This document shows positions 53,546 through 61,255 of a stretch of DNA of 64,000 nucleotides, one piece after another; the first letter of the stretch is position 1; the number at the start of each line of letters is the position of its first letter. The stretch spans positions 1 to 64,000 of the forward strand of contig NZ_JAHZTC010000004.1 in assembly GCF_019599265.1 (NCBI RefSeq), in the 5' to 3' direction. Under the pieces are notes generated by a model. The model was not told where the DNA came from. It did not search any database and saw nothing but the letters and a program-made list of their open reading frames with translations. The DNA comes from Pontibacter sp. HSC-14F20. Lineage in GTDB: Bacteria > Bacteroidota > Bacteroidia > Cytophagales > Hymenobacteraceae. The position numbers and the translations under genes were made by a program.

Positions 53546-55180
53546 ATGAAAAAGAGAGAAAAATCAATGAAGAAGATATTTTTTGCGTCTTTATTAACCG
53601 CGGGCCTGTTTGCTACAACCAGCTGCGAAAGTTACCTGGACGTAAACACCAACCCGAACGGACCGGATCAGGTAGTGGCCCCGCAATTCTATTTGCCGGC
53701 CATACAGTCCGAGCTTGCTTTGGGCGTACAGTTTGATGCGCGCTACTTAGGCAAGTATGTACAGAACTGGAACCACATCTCGGCAAACGATGTGTGGGAT
53801 CAGCATGGTTTTGTTGCCAGTAGTGATGCTTCTGGTCAGCTTTGGAGAGCTATCTACTACAGCATGGGCGCCAACCTGACGGATATGATCGCGAGAGCGG
53901 AGCAGGAAGAGAAGTGGGATTTTGCAGGCGTAGGCTACGTGTTAAGAGCTTTCGGCTGGCAGATCCTGACGGATTACCACGGAGAGGTGATCGTGTCGCA
54001 GGCGTTTGAGCCAGGCAGAACCAGCTTCGATTACGATACGCAGGAAGAGATTTACGCAGAGGTAAGACGCCTGACCATGCTGGCTATCCAGAACCTGGAA
54101 AGAACAGATGGTAACGTAGCGAATTCTCAGCTGAACAGAGGAGACCTGATCTATGGTGGCGACCGTACCAAATGGCTTAAGTTTGCCTATGGTTTGCTGG
54201 CTATCAACGAGCATCACCTGAGCAACAAGGCTTCCTACAATCCTGACAAAGTGATTGAGTACGTTAACAAGTCACTGGCAAGTAACGCGGATGATGCATC
54301 TGTTCGCTTCGAAGGAGCCGTGTCGAACGATACGAATTTCTTTGGCCCGAGAAGAGGTAACCTGAACACCTTCCGTCAGTCTAAGTTCATTGTAAGCCTG
54401 CTGGATGGTACCAACCCATCGCTTCGCGACGAGGCACTTATCGGTCAGGACCCTATGGAATTATTTGCTGACCAGCACATGAACGACCCACGCTTACCGG
54501 TGATGCTGTCACAGGCTCCGGATGGCGAGTACAGAGGCGTAACTCCAACTGTAGGTGTAACAGAGTATGAGGTAGCGAAGCGTCCAAGAAACCTTTGGAA
54601 CACGCCTACCGATGTGGTACCAGCCACTACTCCGAACAAATACCTGTTTGGTAACAACGAGCGCTTCCCGATCATGACTTTCTCACAGCTTCAGTTCATC
54701 AAGGCAGAGGCTGCGTTTATCAAAGGAGATAAGCAAACCGCACTGGATGCTTATACCCAGGGTGTGAAATCTCACCTTGACTTTGTGCAGCGCTACGTGG
54801 TAAATGACTCCAACACACCAGAAGACGAAGCAGCTGTTTATACCCAGAGAAGACAGGCGTATGAGGCCAGCGAAGAACTGATTCCTACCAGCCCGGCAAC
54901 GTTGACATTGCAGAAGATCATGCTGCAAAAGTATATCGCGCAGTGGGGTTGGGGCTTTGTGGAGACCTGGTCTGACCTTAGAAGATATGACTATAGCGGT
55001 GAAGTGTTTACCGGCTTTGAATTGCCGAATCCACTGTATGGCCTGAACCAGGGCCAGCCAGCACAGCGCTTCAGACCGAGATATAACTCTGAGTATATGT
55101 GGAATGTTAGTGCATTGGAAAAAGTAGGCGGTCTTAACCAGGATTACCATACTTATGAGATGTGGTTCACTAAAGAATAA
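53546..55180 (+). CDS. susD: SusD/RagB-family lipoprotein (third pair)
   Basis: Partner of the third SusC, 544 residues. A start at Met8 (53567) would give a cleaner signal peptide. Lipobox ending ATTSC, then ESYLDVNTNPNGPDQVVAPQFYLPAIQSELA, which is the SusD-like 2 (RagB-type) opening rather than the classical SusD one. The C-terminal part has FSQLQFIKAEAAFIKGDKQTALDAYTQGVKSHLDFV and YIAQWGWGFVETWSDLRRYDYSG, with the family end block RPRYNSEYMWN. It is structurally the group often linked to peptide- or glycoconjugate-importing SusC proteins, which fits a muropeptide-type substrate. Confidence 0.94.
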   Translation: MKKREKSMKKIFFASLLTAGLFATTSCESYLDVNTNPNGPDQVVAPQFYLPAIQSELALGVQFDARYLGKYVQNWNHISANDVWDQHGFVASSDASGQLWRAIYYSMGANLTDMIARAEQEEKWDFAGVGYVLRAFGWQILTDYHGEVIVSQAFEPGRTSFDYDTQEEIYAEVRRLTMLAIQNLERTDGNVANSQLNRGDLIYGGDRTKWLKFAYGLLAINEHHLSNKASYNPDKVIEYVNKSLASNADDASVRFEGAVSNDTNFFGPRRGNLNTFRQSKFIVSLLDGTNPSLRDEALIGQDPMELFADQHMNDPRLPVMLSQAPDGEYRGVTPTVGVTEYEVAKRPRNLWNTPTDVVPATTPNKYLFGNNERFPIMTFSQLQFIKAEAAFIKGDKQTALDAYTQGVKSHLDFVQRYVVNDSNTPEDEAAVYTQRRQAYEASEELIPTSPATLTLQKIMLQKYIAQWGWGFVETWSDLRRYDYSGEVFTGFELPNPLYGLNQGQPAQRFRPRYNSEYMWNVSALEKVGGLNQDYHTYEMWFTKE

Positions 55181-55192
55181 GCAGAAATTAAG

Positions 55193-55969
55193 ATGAAGAA
55201 TTTAGCAATAAAATCATTAGCGATACTGGCAACAGGATTCTTCCTGAGCGCCTGCGAAGAAAATGCGATTGAAGAGCATTATGAACCGGTAACTGCGGGT
55301 GCACACATTAAGCTGGTCCACGCGGCGCAGCAAGCCCCAATGGTGAACATGTACCTCGATAACAGCAAGATCACGGCACTGGCTCCTACCAGCGGAGGAA
55401 TTGTAACAGGCCTGAGCTATGGCGGTACGGCTGTTTTCCCGGCTTCGTATGGCTATGCCAACGTGTCAGGGGGCAGTTACAACCTGCAGATAATTGATAC
55501 TACATCAGCAAGAGGATCTGCCGACGTGGTTTCTAATGCACCTGTCAACCTGAACAACGGGGCAACTTATTCTGCCTTTTTGATTGGTAAAGCAGGAGCC
55601 TTTGAAACCCTGCTGGTGCAGGACGAGCTGCCAGTTCCTAACAACGCAAAAGCCTATATCCGCTTTGTGAATGTGATGGTGGACGCTCCTACTAACTTTG
55701 ACGTGAAGGCTGTTCGCAAAGCCACTGTCGAAACACCGGAGACAGTTATCACGGTTGGAACCAACATTGCTTACAAAGGTAATACCGCTTATGTAGAGAT
55801 AGAACCAGGCACTTATGATTTTCCGATATACGCTGCCGGTTCTGAAACACCTTACACCACCATGACTGGCGTTGCGCCAACAGGAGGCCGGGTATACACG
55901 CTCTATACCAGAGGTGATTATACCTTAACACCAGCCACTTCCAACCGAGTGTTGATAAGAGACAGGTAA
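55193..55969 (+). CDS. DUF4397 domain lipoprotein
   Basis: Surface or periplasmic lipoprotein of 258 residues, 12 nt after susD. Lipobox ending FLSAC. The DUF4397 domain begins AHIKLVHAAQQAPMVNMYLDNSKIT and repeats a similar beta-rich module in the second half (KAYIRFVNVMVDAPTNFDVKAV), so two Ig-like DUF4397 modules in tandem (about 40-130 and 150-250). Family function is unknown. In SusCD operons it takes the place of a surface glycan-binding protein. A terminator follows at 55976. Confidence 0.88.
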   Translation: MKNLAIKSLAILATGFFLSACEENAIEEHYEPVTAGAHIKLVHAAQQAPMVNMYLDNSKITALAPTSGGIVTGLSYGGTAVFPASYGYANVSGGSYNLQIIDTTSARGSADVVSNAPVNLNNGATYSAFLIGKAGAFETLLVQDELPVPNNAKAYIRFVNVMVDAPTNFDVKAVRKATVETPETVITVGTNIAYKGNTAYVEIEPGTYDFPIYAAGSETPYTTMTGVAPTGGRVYTLYTRGDYTLTPATSNRVLIRDR

Positions 55970-55975
55970 CTTCTG

Positions 55976-56010
55976 CAATGCCCGGAGTAGTTGTACTCCG
56001 GGCATTGTTA
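55976..56010 (+). terminator. Terminator after susC-susD-DUF4397
   Basis: Perfect 14-bp hairpin: left arm 55976-55989, loop GTTG, right arm 55994-56007, followed by a short T-rich tract. It begins 7 nt after the DUF4397 stop codon. Confidence 0.85.
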
Positions 56011-56086
56011 ATATGCTTGCAATTTGCCGGCACTGAAATGTAAATAGTGATAGATTAGCTTACGAATAGTTTTCTTACCATGAAAG

Positions 56087-56125
56087 AGCCCCTCCTTTAC
56101 TAAACCTATCGGAGGGCTTTTTTTT
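56087..56125 (+). terminator. Second terminator, before the GHL10 gene
   Basis: Stem AGCCCCTCC (56087-56095) with GGAGGGCT (56111-56118), one bulged C, followed by eight T (56118-56125). It lies only 27 nt before the GHL10 start, after another terminator at 55976. It could end a small RNA or act as an attenuator. Confidence 0.8.
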
Positions 56126-56151
56126 AGCCACCCCTATACCCAACCGGAACA

Positions 56152-57693
56152 ATGATTAGAAACTTTACACTTTTAACCATGCTGCTGCTTAGCTCAGTCA
56201 GCCTTTTTGCCCAAGTTACAAAGCAACCCCCAAAACGTGAGTTCAGAGGCGTCTGGATCGCCACCGTGCAGAATATCGACTGGCCCTCTAAACCAAAGCA
56301 GGGCATAGACTCACAACAGCAGATGCAGGAACTGGTCGATATTTTCGACTCCCACCAGAAAACAGGTATAAATGCGGTGATGCTGCAGGTGCGCCCATCA
56401 GCCGACGCCTTTTATGCCAAAGGACGTGAGCAGTGGAGTATGTTCCTGACCGGCAAGCAAGGTACGCTGCCCGAGCCGTTTTACGACCCTTTGGAGTTTG
56501 CCATCGAAGAGGCACACAAGCGCGGCATGGAACTGCACGCCTGGATCAACCCTTACAGAGCATCCACCAGCCTGGCTGACTCATTGGTAAGCAGCGAGCA
56601 CATCTCCCGCATTCAGCCTGACTGGTTCTTTACCTACGGCGACAAAAAATACTTTAACCCCGGCCTGCCCGAGGTGCGCCACTACCTCGTGGATGTGATC
56701 ATGGATGTGGTGCGCAACTACGACATCGATGGCATTCACTTCGACGACTACTTTTACCCCTACCCAGGTAAAACCGCCCTGCCCGACTCGATTACTTACA
56801 TGCTACACAAACAAGGTATAGCAAACCTAGAAGACTGGCGCCGCAACAACGTGGACCAACTGATCAAAGACCTGTCAGTAGAAATAAAGAAAGAAAAGAA
56901 GCATGTGAAGTTCGGTGTCAGCCCCTTTGGCATCTGGCGCAACAAAACCCAAGACCCGATGGGTTCGGAGAGCAACGGCCTGTCAGGGTATAGCGCTTTG
57001 TATGCCGATGCCCGCAAATGGGTGCAGGAAGGCTGGGTCGATTATATTAACCCGCAGCTCTACTTCCCCTTTGGCCATACCCCGGCGCCTTACGACAAAC
57101 TGCTTGACTGGTGGGCTGCCAACTCCAACGGAAAACATGTATACATAGGTCAGGGTGCCTACCGTGCCATGGAAGACCGCGAGGGCTGGCGTGACCGGCA
57201 GCAACTGCCCAACCAGGTGCGTTACCTGCGTGAAAACCCACGGGTACAGGGCAGTGTGTACTTCAGTTCGCGCTCGCTCACCAACAACCTGGCAGGTTTC
57301 CGCGATTCGCTGCAGCATGACCTGTACCGTTATCCTGCCCTGCAGCCTGTCATGCCCTGGTTAGGTATGGCCAAGCCGGCCAAGCCCGTGAGTCTGCGCG
57401 AAGACAAATTCCTGCTCGTTCTCCCTCGTCTGCGCAAAGCAATTATCAGATGGGATTACCCGGATCAGGAAGAGGATGTGTATGGTTTTGTGGTATACCG
57501 TTTCGATGAGAATGAGCCGATCAACCTCGAGCATGCCCGCAACATACGCCACATTCAGTTTAACGATTACGAGATGGGCTTCTATGACGAGACGGCCGAA
57601 CGCGGAAAGACTTACAAATACGTGGTTACTTCGATCGACCGCCTCAAAAATGAGAGCGCTCCTTCTAATGTATACCTGAAAAAGCTGCACTAA
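56152..57693 (+). CDS. GHL10 family glycosyl hydrolase (DigH-like)
   Basis: Putative glycoside hydrolase of 513 residues, family GHL10 (DUF187). Signal peptide about 1-20 ending LFAQ. The TIM-barrel domain starts KREFRGVWIATVQNIDWPSKPKQ and has INAVMLQVRPSADAFYAKGREQWS, MELHAWINPYRAS, DIDGIHFDDYFYPYPG (probable catalytic Asp region) and VKFGVSPFGIWRNK. The C-terminal part (about 400-510) is a fibronectin III-like domain ending in the NVYLKKL strand. Escherichia coli DigH (YddW), of the same family, cuts denuded peptidoglycan glycan strands. With NamZ, an amidase and MurQ in the neighbourhood, peptidoglycan is the likely substrate. Confidence 0.9.
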   Translation: MIRNFTLLTMLLLSSVSLFAQVTKQPPKREFRGVWIATVQNIDWPSKPKQGIDSQQQMQELVDIFDSHQKTGINAVMLQVRPSADAFYAKGREQWSMFLTGKQGTLPEPFYDPLEFAIEEAHKRGMELHAWINPYRASTSLADSLVSSEHISRIQPDWFFTYGDKKYFNPGLPEVRHYLVDVIMDVVRNYDIDGIHFDDYFYPYPGKTALPDSITYMLHKQGIANLEDWRRNNVDQLIKDLSVEIKKEKKHVKFGVSPFGIWRNKTQDPMGSESNGLSGYSALYADARKWVQEGWVDYINPQLYFPFGHTPAPYDKLLDWWAANSNGKHVYIGQGAYRAMEDREGWRDRQQLPNQVRYLRENPRVQGSVYFSSRSLTNNLAGFRDSLQHDLYRYPALQPVMPWLGMAKPAKPVSLREDKFLLVLPRLRKAIIRWDYPDQEEDVYGFVVYRFDENEPINLEHARNIRHIQFNDYEMGFYDETAERGKTYKYVVTSIDRLKNESAPSNVYLKKLH

Positions 57694-57743
57694 GGTGGAG
57701 GCTTCCATAGTATAACCAAAATGTCCTGTAAAAGCGCGAAAAC

Positions 57744-59594
57744 ATGAACAGCAAAAAGACAATACTAACCCTGGCCCTAGCTGCCCTGATCGTGACGGCC
57801 AATGCCATCGCTTTTTCCAACAAGGCCACTCCTGATTTTGAAGAAGCAGGTATAGCCGCCAAAGGGCCGGCCTGGATTCGCATTAATCAATTGGGCTATA
57901 CCCCGGCAGGTATAAAGGTAGCCGTATGGGGAAGCAAGTCGAAAGGAAAACTAAAGCGTTTCCAGCTGGTCGATGCAGCCTCTGGCCAAGTGGTATACAA
58001 AGGCAAGGCTGGTCAGGCTTTCGGGGCATACGGTCCGTTTGAGGAATCTTACCGACTGCAGTTCACGGAATTCAACAAGCCGGGTACTTACTTCCTACAG
58101 GCCGGTGCTGCCAAATCGCCGGAGTTTCGGATTGGTGAGGACGTGTACAAAGGTACAGCTGACTTTGCGCTGCGCTACATGCGACAGCAGCGCAGCGGCT
58201 TCAACCCATACCTGAAAGACTCCTGCCACACCGCCGACGGCTATACCATGTATGGTCCGATGCCCGACAGCACCATCATTGATGTGTCCGGCGGCTGGCA
58301 CGATGCTTCGGATTACCTGCAGTATGCGACCACATCAGCTAACGCTACTTACCACCTGCTGGCAGCCTACCGCGATTTCCCGGGTGTATTTACCGACAAG
58401 CACCAAGCCAATGGACTGGAAGGAACGAATGGCGTGGCTGATGTGCTGGACGAGGCGAAATGGGGACTGGATTGGCTCCTGAAATTACATCCGCGCGAAG
58501 ACTGGCTGTTCAATCAACTGGCCGATGACCGCGACCACGAGAAAATGCGCCTGCCAAACCACGATAGTGTAGATTACGGGATGGGGCGTGCACGTCCGGT
58601 ATACTTTGCTACCGGCGAACCACAGGGATTGGGCAAGTTCCAGAACCGCGCGACAGGTGTGGCTTCTACAGCCGGTAAATTTGCAAGCGCCTTCGCCCTG
58701 GCTTCGCAACTCTATGATACAAAGGACAAGCAATTGGCCACGTTGTTCGGGCAAAAAGCCAGATCAGCTTACCAACTCGGACTCAACAAGCCGGGTGTCA
58801 GCCAGACCGCTCCGAACCGTGCCCCTTACTTTTATGAAGAAGACAGCTGGGTAGACGACATGCAGCTGGGTGCTGCAGCGCTTTATCAGTTAACCGGAAA
58901 GCAGGAATTCTTTAAGCAGGCTTATGATTTTGGTCTTCAGGAGAAGGTAACCCCCTGGTTGGGCGCCGATACGGCCCGTCACTACCAGTGGTATCCATTC
59001 CACAACTTCGGGCACTTTGAGCTGGCCAAGAAATCGGATGAAAAGACAAAGGCGGAGCTGATTGGTTTCTACAAGGAAGGTATAGAGCGGGTATACGCCA
59101 AGGCAAAGAACAACGCATTTTACAGGGGCGTGCCTTTTATCTGGTGCTCCAACAACCTGACCACTTCTTTTACGATCCAGAGTTTTCTGTACCGCCAAAT
59201 GAGTGGCGACCAAACCTATGCTGAACTCGAGCAGGCCAACTTCGACTGGCTCTTCGGGCTGAACCCGTGGGGAACAAGCATGGTTTACGGCCTGCCCGCC
59301 AACGGCGACACACCCGTAGATCCGCACTCGGCCTTCACCTACCTGCACAAATTCCCGATTGACGGCGGCTTGGTCGATGGTCCTGTTTATGGCAACATCT
59401 ACAATAACCTCATCGGCATACATCTGTACGAGCCAGACGAGTACGCCGAATTCCAGTCTGACCTGGTGGTATACCACGACGATTACGGTGACTACAGTAC
59501 CAATGAGCCGACGATGGACGGGACCGCTTCGCTGATATACCTGCTGGCAGCCAAAGAGTATAGCTCACAGGAGGGGAGACAGGCAAAAAAGTAA
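57744..59594 (+). CDS. Glycoside hydrolase family 9 protein, zero-frame product
   Basis: Secreted GH9 enzyme, 616 residues. Signal peptide about 1-24, an N-terminal Ig-like CelD_N domain (about 43-130, IRINQLGYTPAGIKVAVW), then the (alpha/alpha)6 barrel. Catalytic features: base Asp187/Asp190 in GGWHDASDY, the His/Arg-type signature region in PVDPHSAFTYLHKFPIDGGLVDGP, and acid Glu588 in STNEPTMDGTA. Most GH9 are endoglucanases, but the family also holds exo-beta-glucosaminidases, which would fit this amino-sugar neighbourhood. The final codons are GCA AAA AAG TAA, a canonical -1 slippery heptamer with AGGAGG 10 nt upstream. Reading on in the -1 frame fuses the deacetylase, giving an 853-residue protein. 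Confidence 0.92.
   Translation: MNSKKTILTLALAALIVTANAIAFSNKATPDFEEAGIAAKGPAWIRINQLGYTPAGIKVAVWGSKSKGKLKRFQLVDAASGQVVYKGKAGQAFGAYGPFEESYRLQFTEFNKPGTYFLQAGAAKSPEFRIGEDVYKGTADFALRYMRQQRSGFNPYLKDSCHTADGYTMYGPMPDSTIIDVSGGWHDASDYLQYATTSANATYHLLAAYRDFPGVFTDKHQANGLEGTNGVADVLDEAKWGLDWLLKLHPREDWLFNQLADDRDHEKMRLPNHDSVDYGMGRARPVYFATGEPQGLGKFQNRATGVASTAGKFASAFALASQLYDTKDKQLATLFGQKARSAYQLGLNKPGVSQTAPNRAPYFYEEDSWVDDMQLGAAALYQLTGKQEFFKQAYDFGLQEKVTPWLGADTARHYQWYPFHNFGHFELAKKSDEKTKAELIGFYKEGIERVYAKAKNNAFYRGVPFIWCSNNLTTSFTIQSFLYRQMSGDQTYAELEQANFDWLFGLNPWGTSMVYGLPANGDTPVDPHSAFTYLHKFPIDGGLVDGPVYGNIYNNLIGIHLYEPDEYAEFQSDLVVYHDDYGDYSTNEPTMDGTASLIYLLAAKEYSSQEGRQAKK
59569..59594 (+). promoter_or_regulatory. Putative -1 programmed ribosomal frameshift site (GH9 to deacetylase)
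   Basis: AGGAGG (59569-59574), a 10-nt spacer, the heptamer A AAA AAG (59585-59591) in the GH9 frame, and the zero-frame stop TAA (59592-59594). This is the layout of the E. coli dnaX frameshift signal. Possible weak downstream stems: GTCG...CGAC near 59598 and a bulged stem 59621-59640. A one-base loss from a seven-A run, natural or technical, would look the same. Confidence 0.6.
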
Positions 59595-60304
59595 TAGTCG
59601 ACAGCCACGGAGCGATTATCCGGGGCGACACGACTGCCCGACAAATTGCGCTGATCTTTACCGGAGATGAGTTTGCAGACGGAGGCGAGGTCATCAGCAG
59701 AGCGCTGAAGAAACACCAGGCCAAAGCCTCCTTCTTTCTCACGGGTCGCTTTTACCGGAATCCGGCTTTCAAAACTTTGATTGGGGATCTGAAAAACGAC
59801 GGGCATTACCTGGGAGCGCATTCTGACGAGCACCTGCTTTACTGTGACTGGACAAAACGGGACAGTCTGCTAGTGACACAGCGACAGTTCAGCGAAGACC
59901 TGCAGAAAAATTACGAGCGTATGGAAACCTTTGGCGTGAAGAAGTCGGACGCGCCTTACTTTCTGCCGCCTTACGAATGGTACAACCGCAGCATTACTAA
60001 CTGGACAGAAGCGGAAGATTTGCAACTGGTGAACTTTACTCCGGGCACCCGCTCCGCCGCCGACTATACCTACCCCGAGATGGGAAACAGGTATGTGGAC
60101 TCGGAAACAGTACTGCAGTCTATCCTGAGGTATGAGGCGAAAGACAGGAACGGAATGAACGGCTTTATGTTGCTTTTGCACATCGGCACAGACCCAGAAA
60201 GGGAGGATAAGTTCTACCACCGGCTGGACGAAATGCTGACCATACTGAAACAGAAAAACTATCAATTTGTGCGGCTGGACGAGTTGCTGGAGCAAAGCAA
60301 GTAA
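59591..60304 (+). CDS. NodB-type polysaccharide deacetylase domain, -1 frame extension of the GH9 gene
   Basis: Encodes 237 residues with NodB-homology motifs: IALIFTGDEFADGG (metal/base Asp, residue 26 of this segment), LGAHSDEH (metal-binding His77 and His81) and FLPPYEWY. Such enzymes remove N-acetyl groups from GlcNAc or MurNAc, or O-acetyl groups. No ATG, GTG or TTG exists between the upstream in-frame stop and the first motif. The first possible start, a TTG at 59777, would delete the TGDE motif. The open frame runs from before the slippery heptamer, so expression as a fusion with GH9 by -1 frameshift is the natural reading. The alternative is a frameshifted, formerly in-frame fusion or a sequencing error. 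Confidence 0.8.
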   Translation, partial: VIVDSHGAIIRGDTTARQIALIFTGDEFADGGEVISRALKKHQAKASFFLTGRFYRNPAFKTLIGDLKNDGHYLGAHSDEHLLYCDWTKRDSLLVTQRQFSEDLQKNYERMETFGVKKSDAPYFLPPYEWYNRSITNWTEAEDLQLVNFTPGTRSAADYTYPEMGNRYVDSETVLQSILRYEAKDRNGMNGFMLLLHIGTDPEREDKFYHRLDEMLTILKQKNYQFVRLDELLEQSK

Positions 60305-60350
60305 TGACAGCGTAGTGCGCTATACCTGCGTTTTAAAAAAACAGAACCGG

Positions 60351-60968
60351 ATGAAAAAAATACTGATACTGGTGTGTGCCCTTGCCGGGTTGATGAGTTG
60401 CCAAAAGCCGGCAGTTACTTCTGATGCGCCGCTTATACCGGAAGGTATAACGTTTCTGTCGCGGGAGGAGTGGGGCGCCAAGGCACACGTGCTGCCGATG
60501 CGGCCGCATCAGCTGACAAGGCTGACGATCCATCATACCGGCGTGCCGCAACTGTTCGACCGCAGCCTGGCGGATAAGCTGCGCAATCTGCAGAAATTCT
60601 CACAGGAGGATAGCCCTTTGGCAGATGGTCGCATGAAACCGGCCTGGGCTGATGTGCCTTATCACTTATATGTAGATGTACATGGAGCGGTAGGCGAGGC
60701 GCGGGACCTGAACTACGCCGGCGACTCCAATACCAGTTACGACCCGGCTGGCCATCTGCTGGTAGTGGTAGAGGGAAACTTTGAAAAGGAGGCCATTACC
60801 GAGGCGCAGATGAAGACGCTTGAGAAACTGGTGCCAGCCCTGGCCAGGCGCTATGCTATACCTGCCGACAGCCTGGGTGCGCACAAGGATTTTGCCCAAA
60901 CCACCTGCCCCGGCGCCGGCCTGTATTCGGAACTGCCGCGCTTCAGACAACTGATTAAAGGCAACTAG
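60351..60968 (+). CDS. N-acetylmuramoyl-L-alanine amidase (PGRP/Amidase_2 type) lipoprotein
   Basis: Cuts the bond between MurNAc and the stem peptide, releasing glycan from muropeptides. It has 205 residues from the ATG at 60351; a longer frame from 60267 overlaps the deacetylase and is not the start. Lipobox ending GLMSC. The PGRP/Amidase_2 domain (about 35-200) shows zinc ligands: His in LTIHHTGVP, a Tyr in VPYHLYVDV, and His/Cys in GAHKDFAQTTCPG. Conserved LLVVVEGNFE is present. It follows the deacetylase by 46 nt, so GHL10-GH9/deacetylase-amidase form one unit. Confidence 0.92.
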   Translation: MKKILILVCALAGLMSCQKPAVTSDAPLIPEGITFLSREEWGAKAHVLPMRPHQLTRLTIHHTGVPQLFDRSLADKLRNLQKFSQEDSPLADGRMKPAWADVPYHLYVDVHGAVGEARDLNYAGDSNTSYDPAGHLLVVVEGNFEKEAITEAQMKTLEKLVPALARRYAIPADSLGAHKDFAQTTCPGAGLYSELPRFRQLIKGN

Positions 60969-61255
60969 GCATGATGCGCAATAGTTCTGTTGCGGGTTTT
61001 TGCAGGTATAGCAAAAGATAAAAAGCACTTATTTGCGTGTTTTTGCCGATTTATGAAAAAAACATGCTAAATAATTTGGACTAATGAAATATGGTCATTA
61101 TTTTTAACATAAATAAAGGGACAGTATTCGTTTTGCCCATGCGCTTTTGTGCGGTTTTCTGCGCTAGTTCTCCAATCATAAGCTGCATGGGCAGGATGGG
61201 TACATTTTTGGGTTAATCTTGCTGGGTCCTTTTGTTTTACCAATGCCTTGAATCA
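60969..61255. other. Regulatory region upstream of the phosphoesterase-murQ unit
   Basis: 287 nt without a gene. It holds the 33-bp element at 61035-61067 and a further inverted repeat AATGA...TCATT within about 61083-61099. It appears to start a new transcription unit. Confidence 0.55.
61035..61067 (+). promoter_or_regulatory. 33-bp conserved element upstream of the phosphoesterase-murQ unit
   Basis: Matches 26 of 33 positions to 48381-48413. Its ends form an inverted repeat, GCGTGTTTTT with AAAAACATGC (one G-U type pair), like an operator half-site pair. It is followed by TAAATAATTTGG, a possible -7 element. It lies about 190 nt before the start codon. Confidence 0.55.

Noticed and set aside
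59777..60304. Deacetylase as a stand-alone gene starting at TTG 59777
   Set aside because: This start removes the first catalytic motif (TGDEF). The coding signal and motif continue upstream without a start codon to the GH9 stop, so a frame-shifted fusion is the better reading.
60267..60350. Amidase starting at 60267
   Set aside because: The added 28 residues are atypical and overlap the deacetylase. The ATG at 60351 gives a lipoprotein signal peptide.
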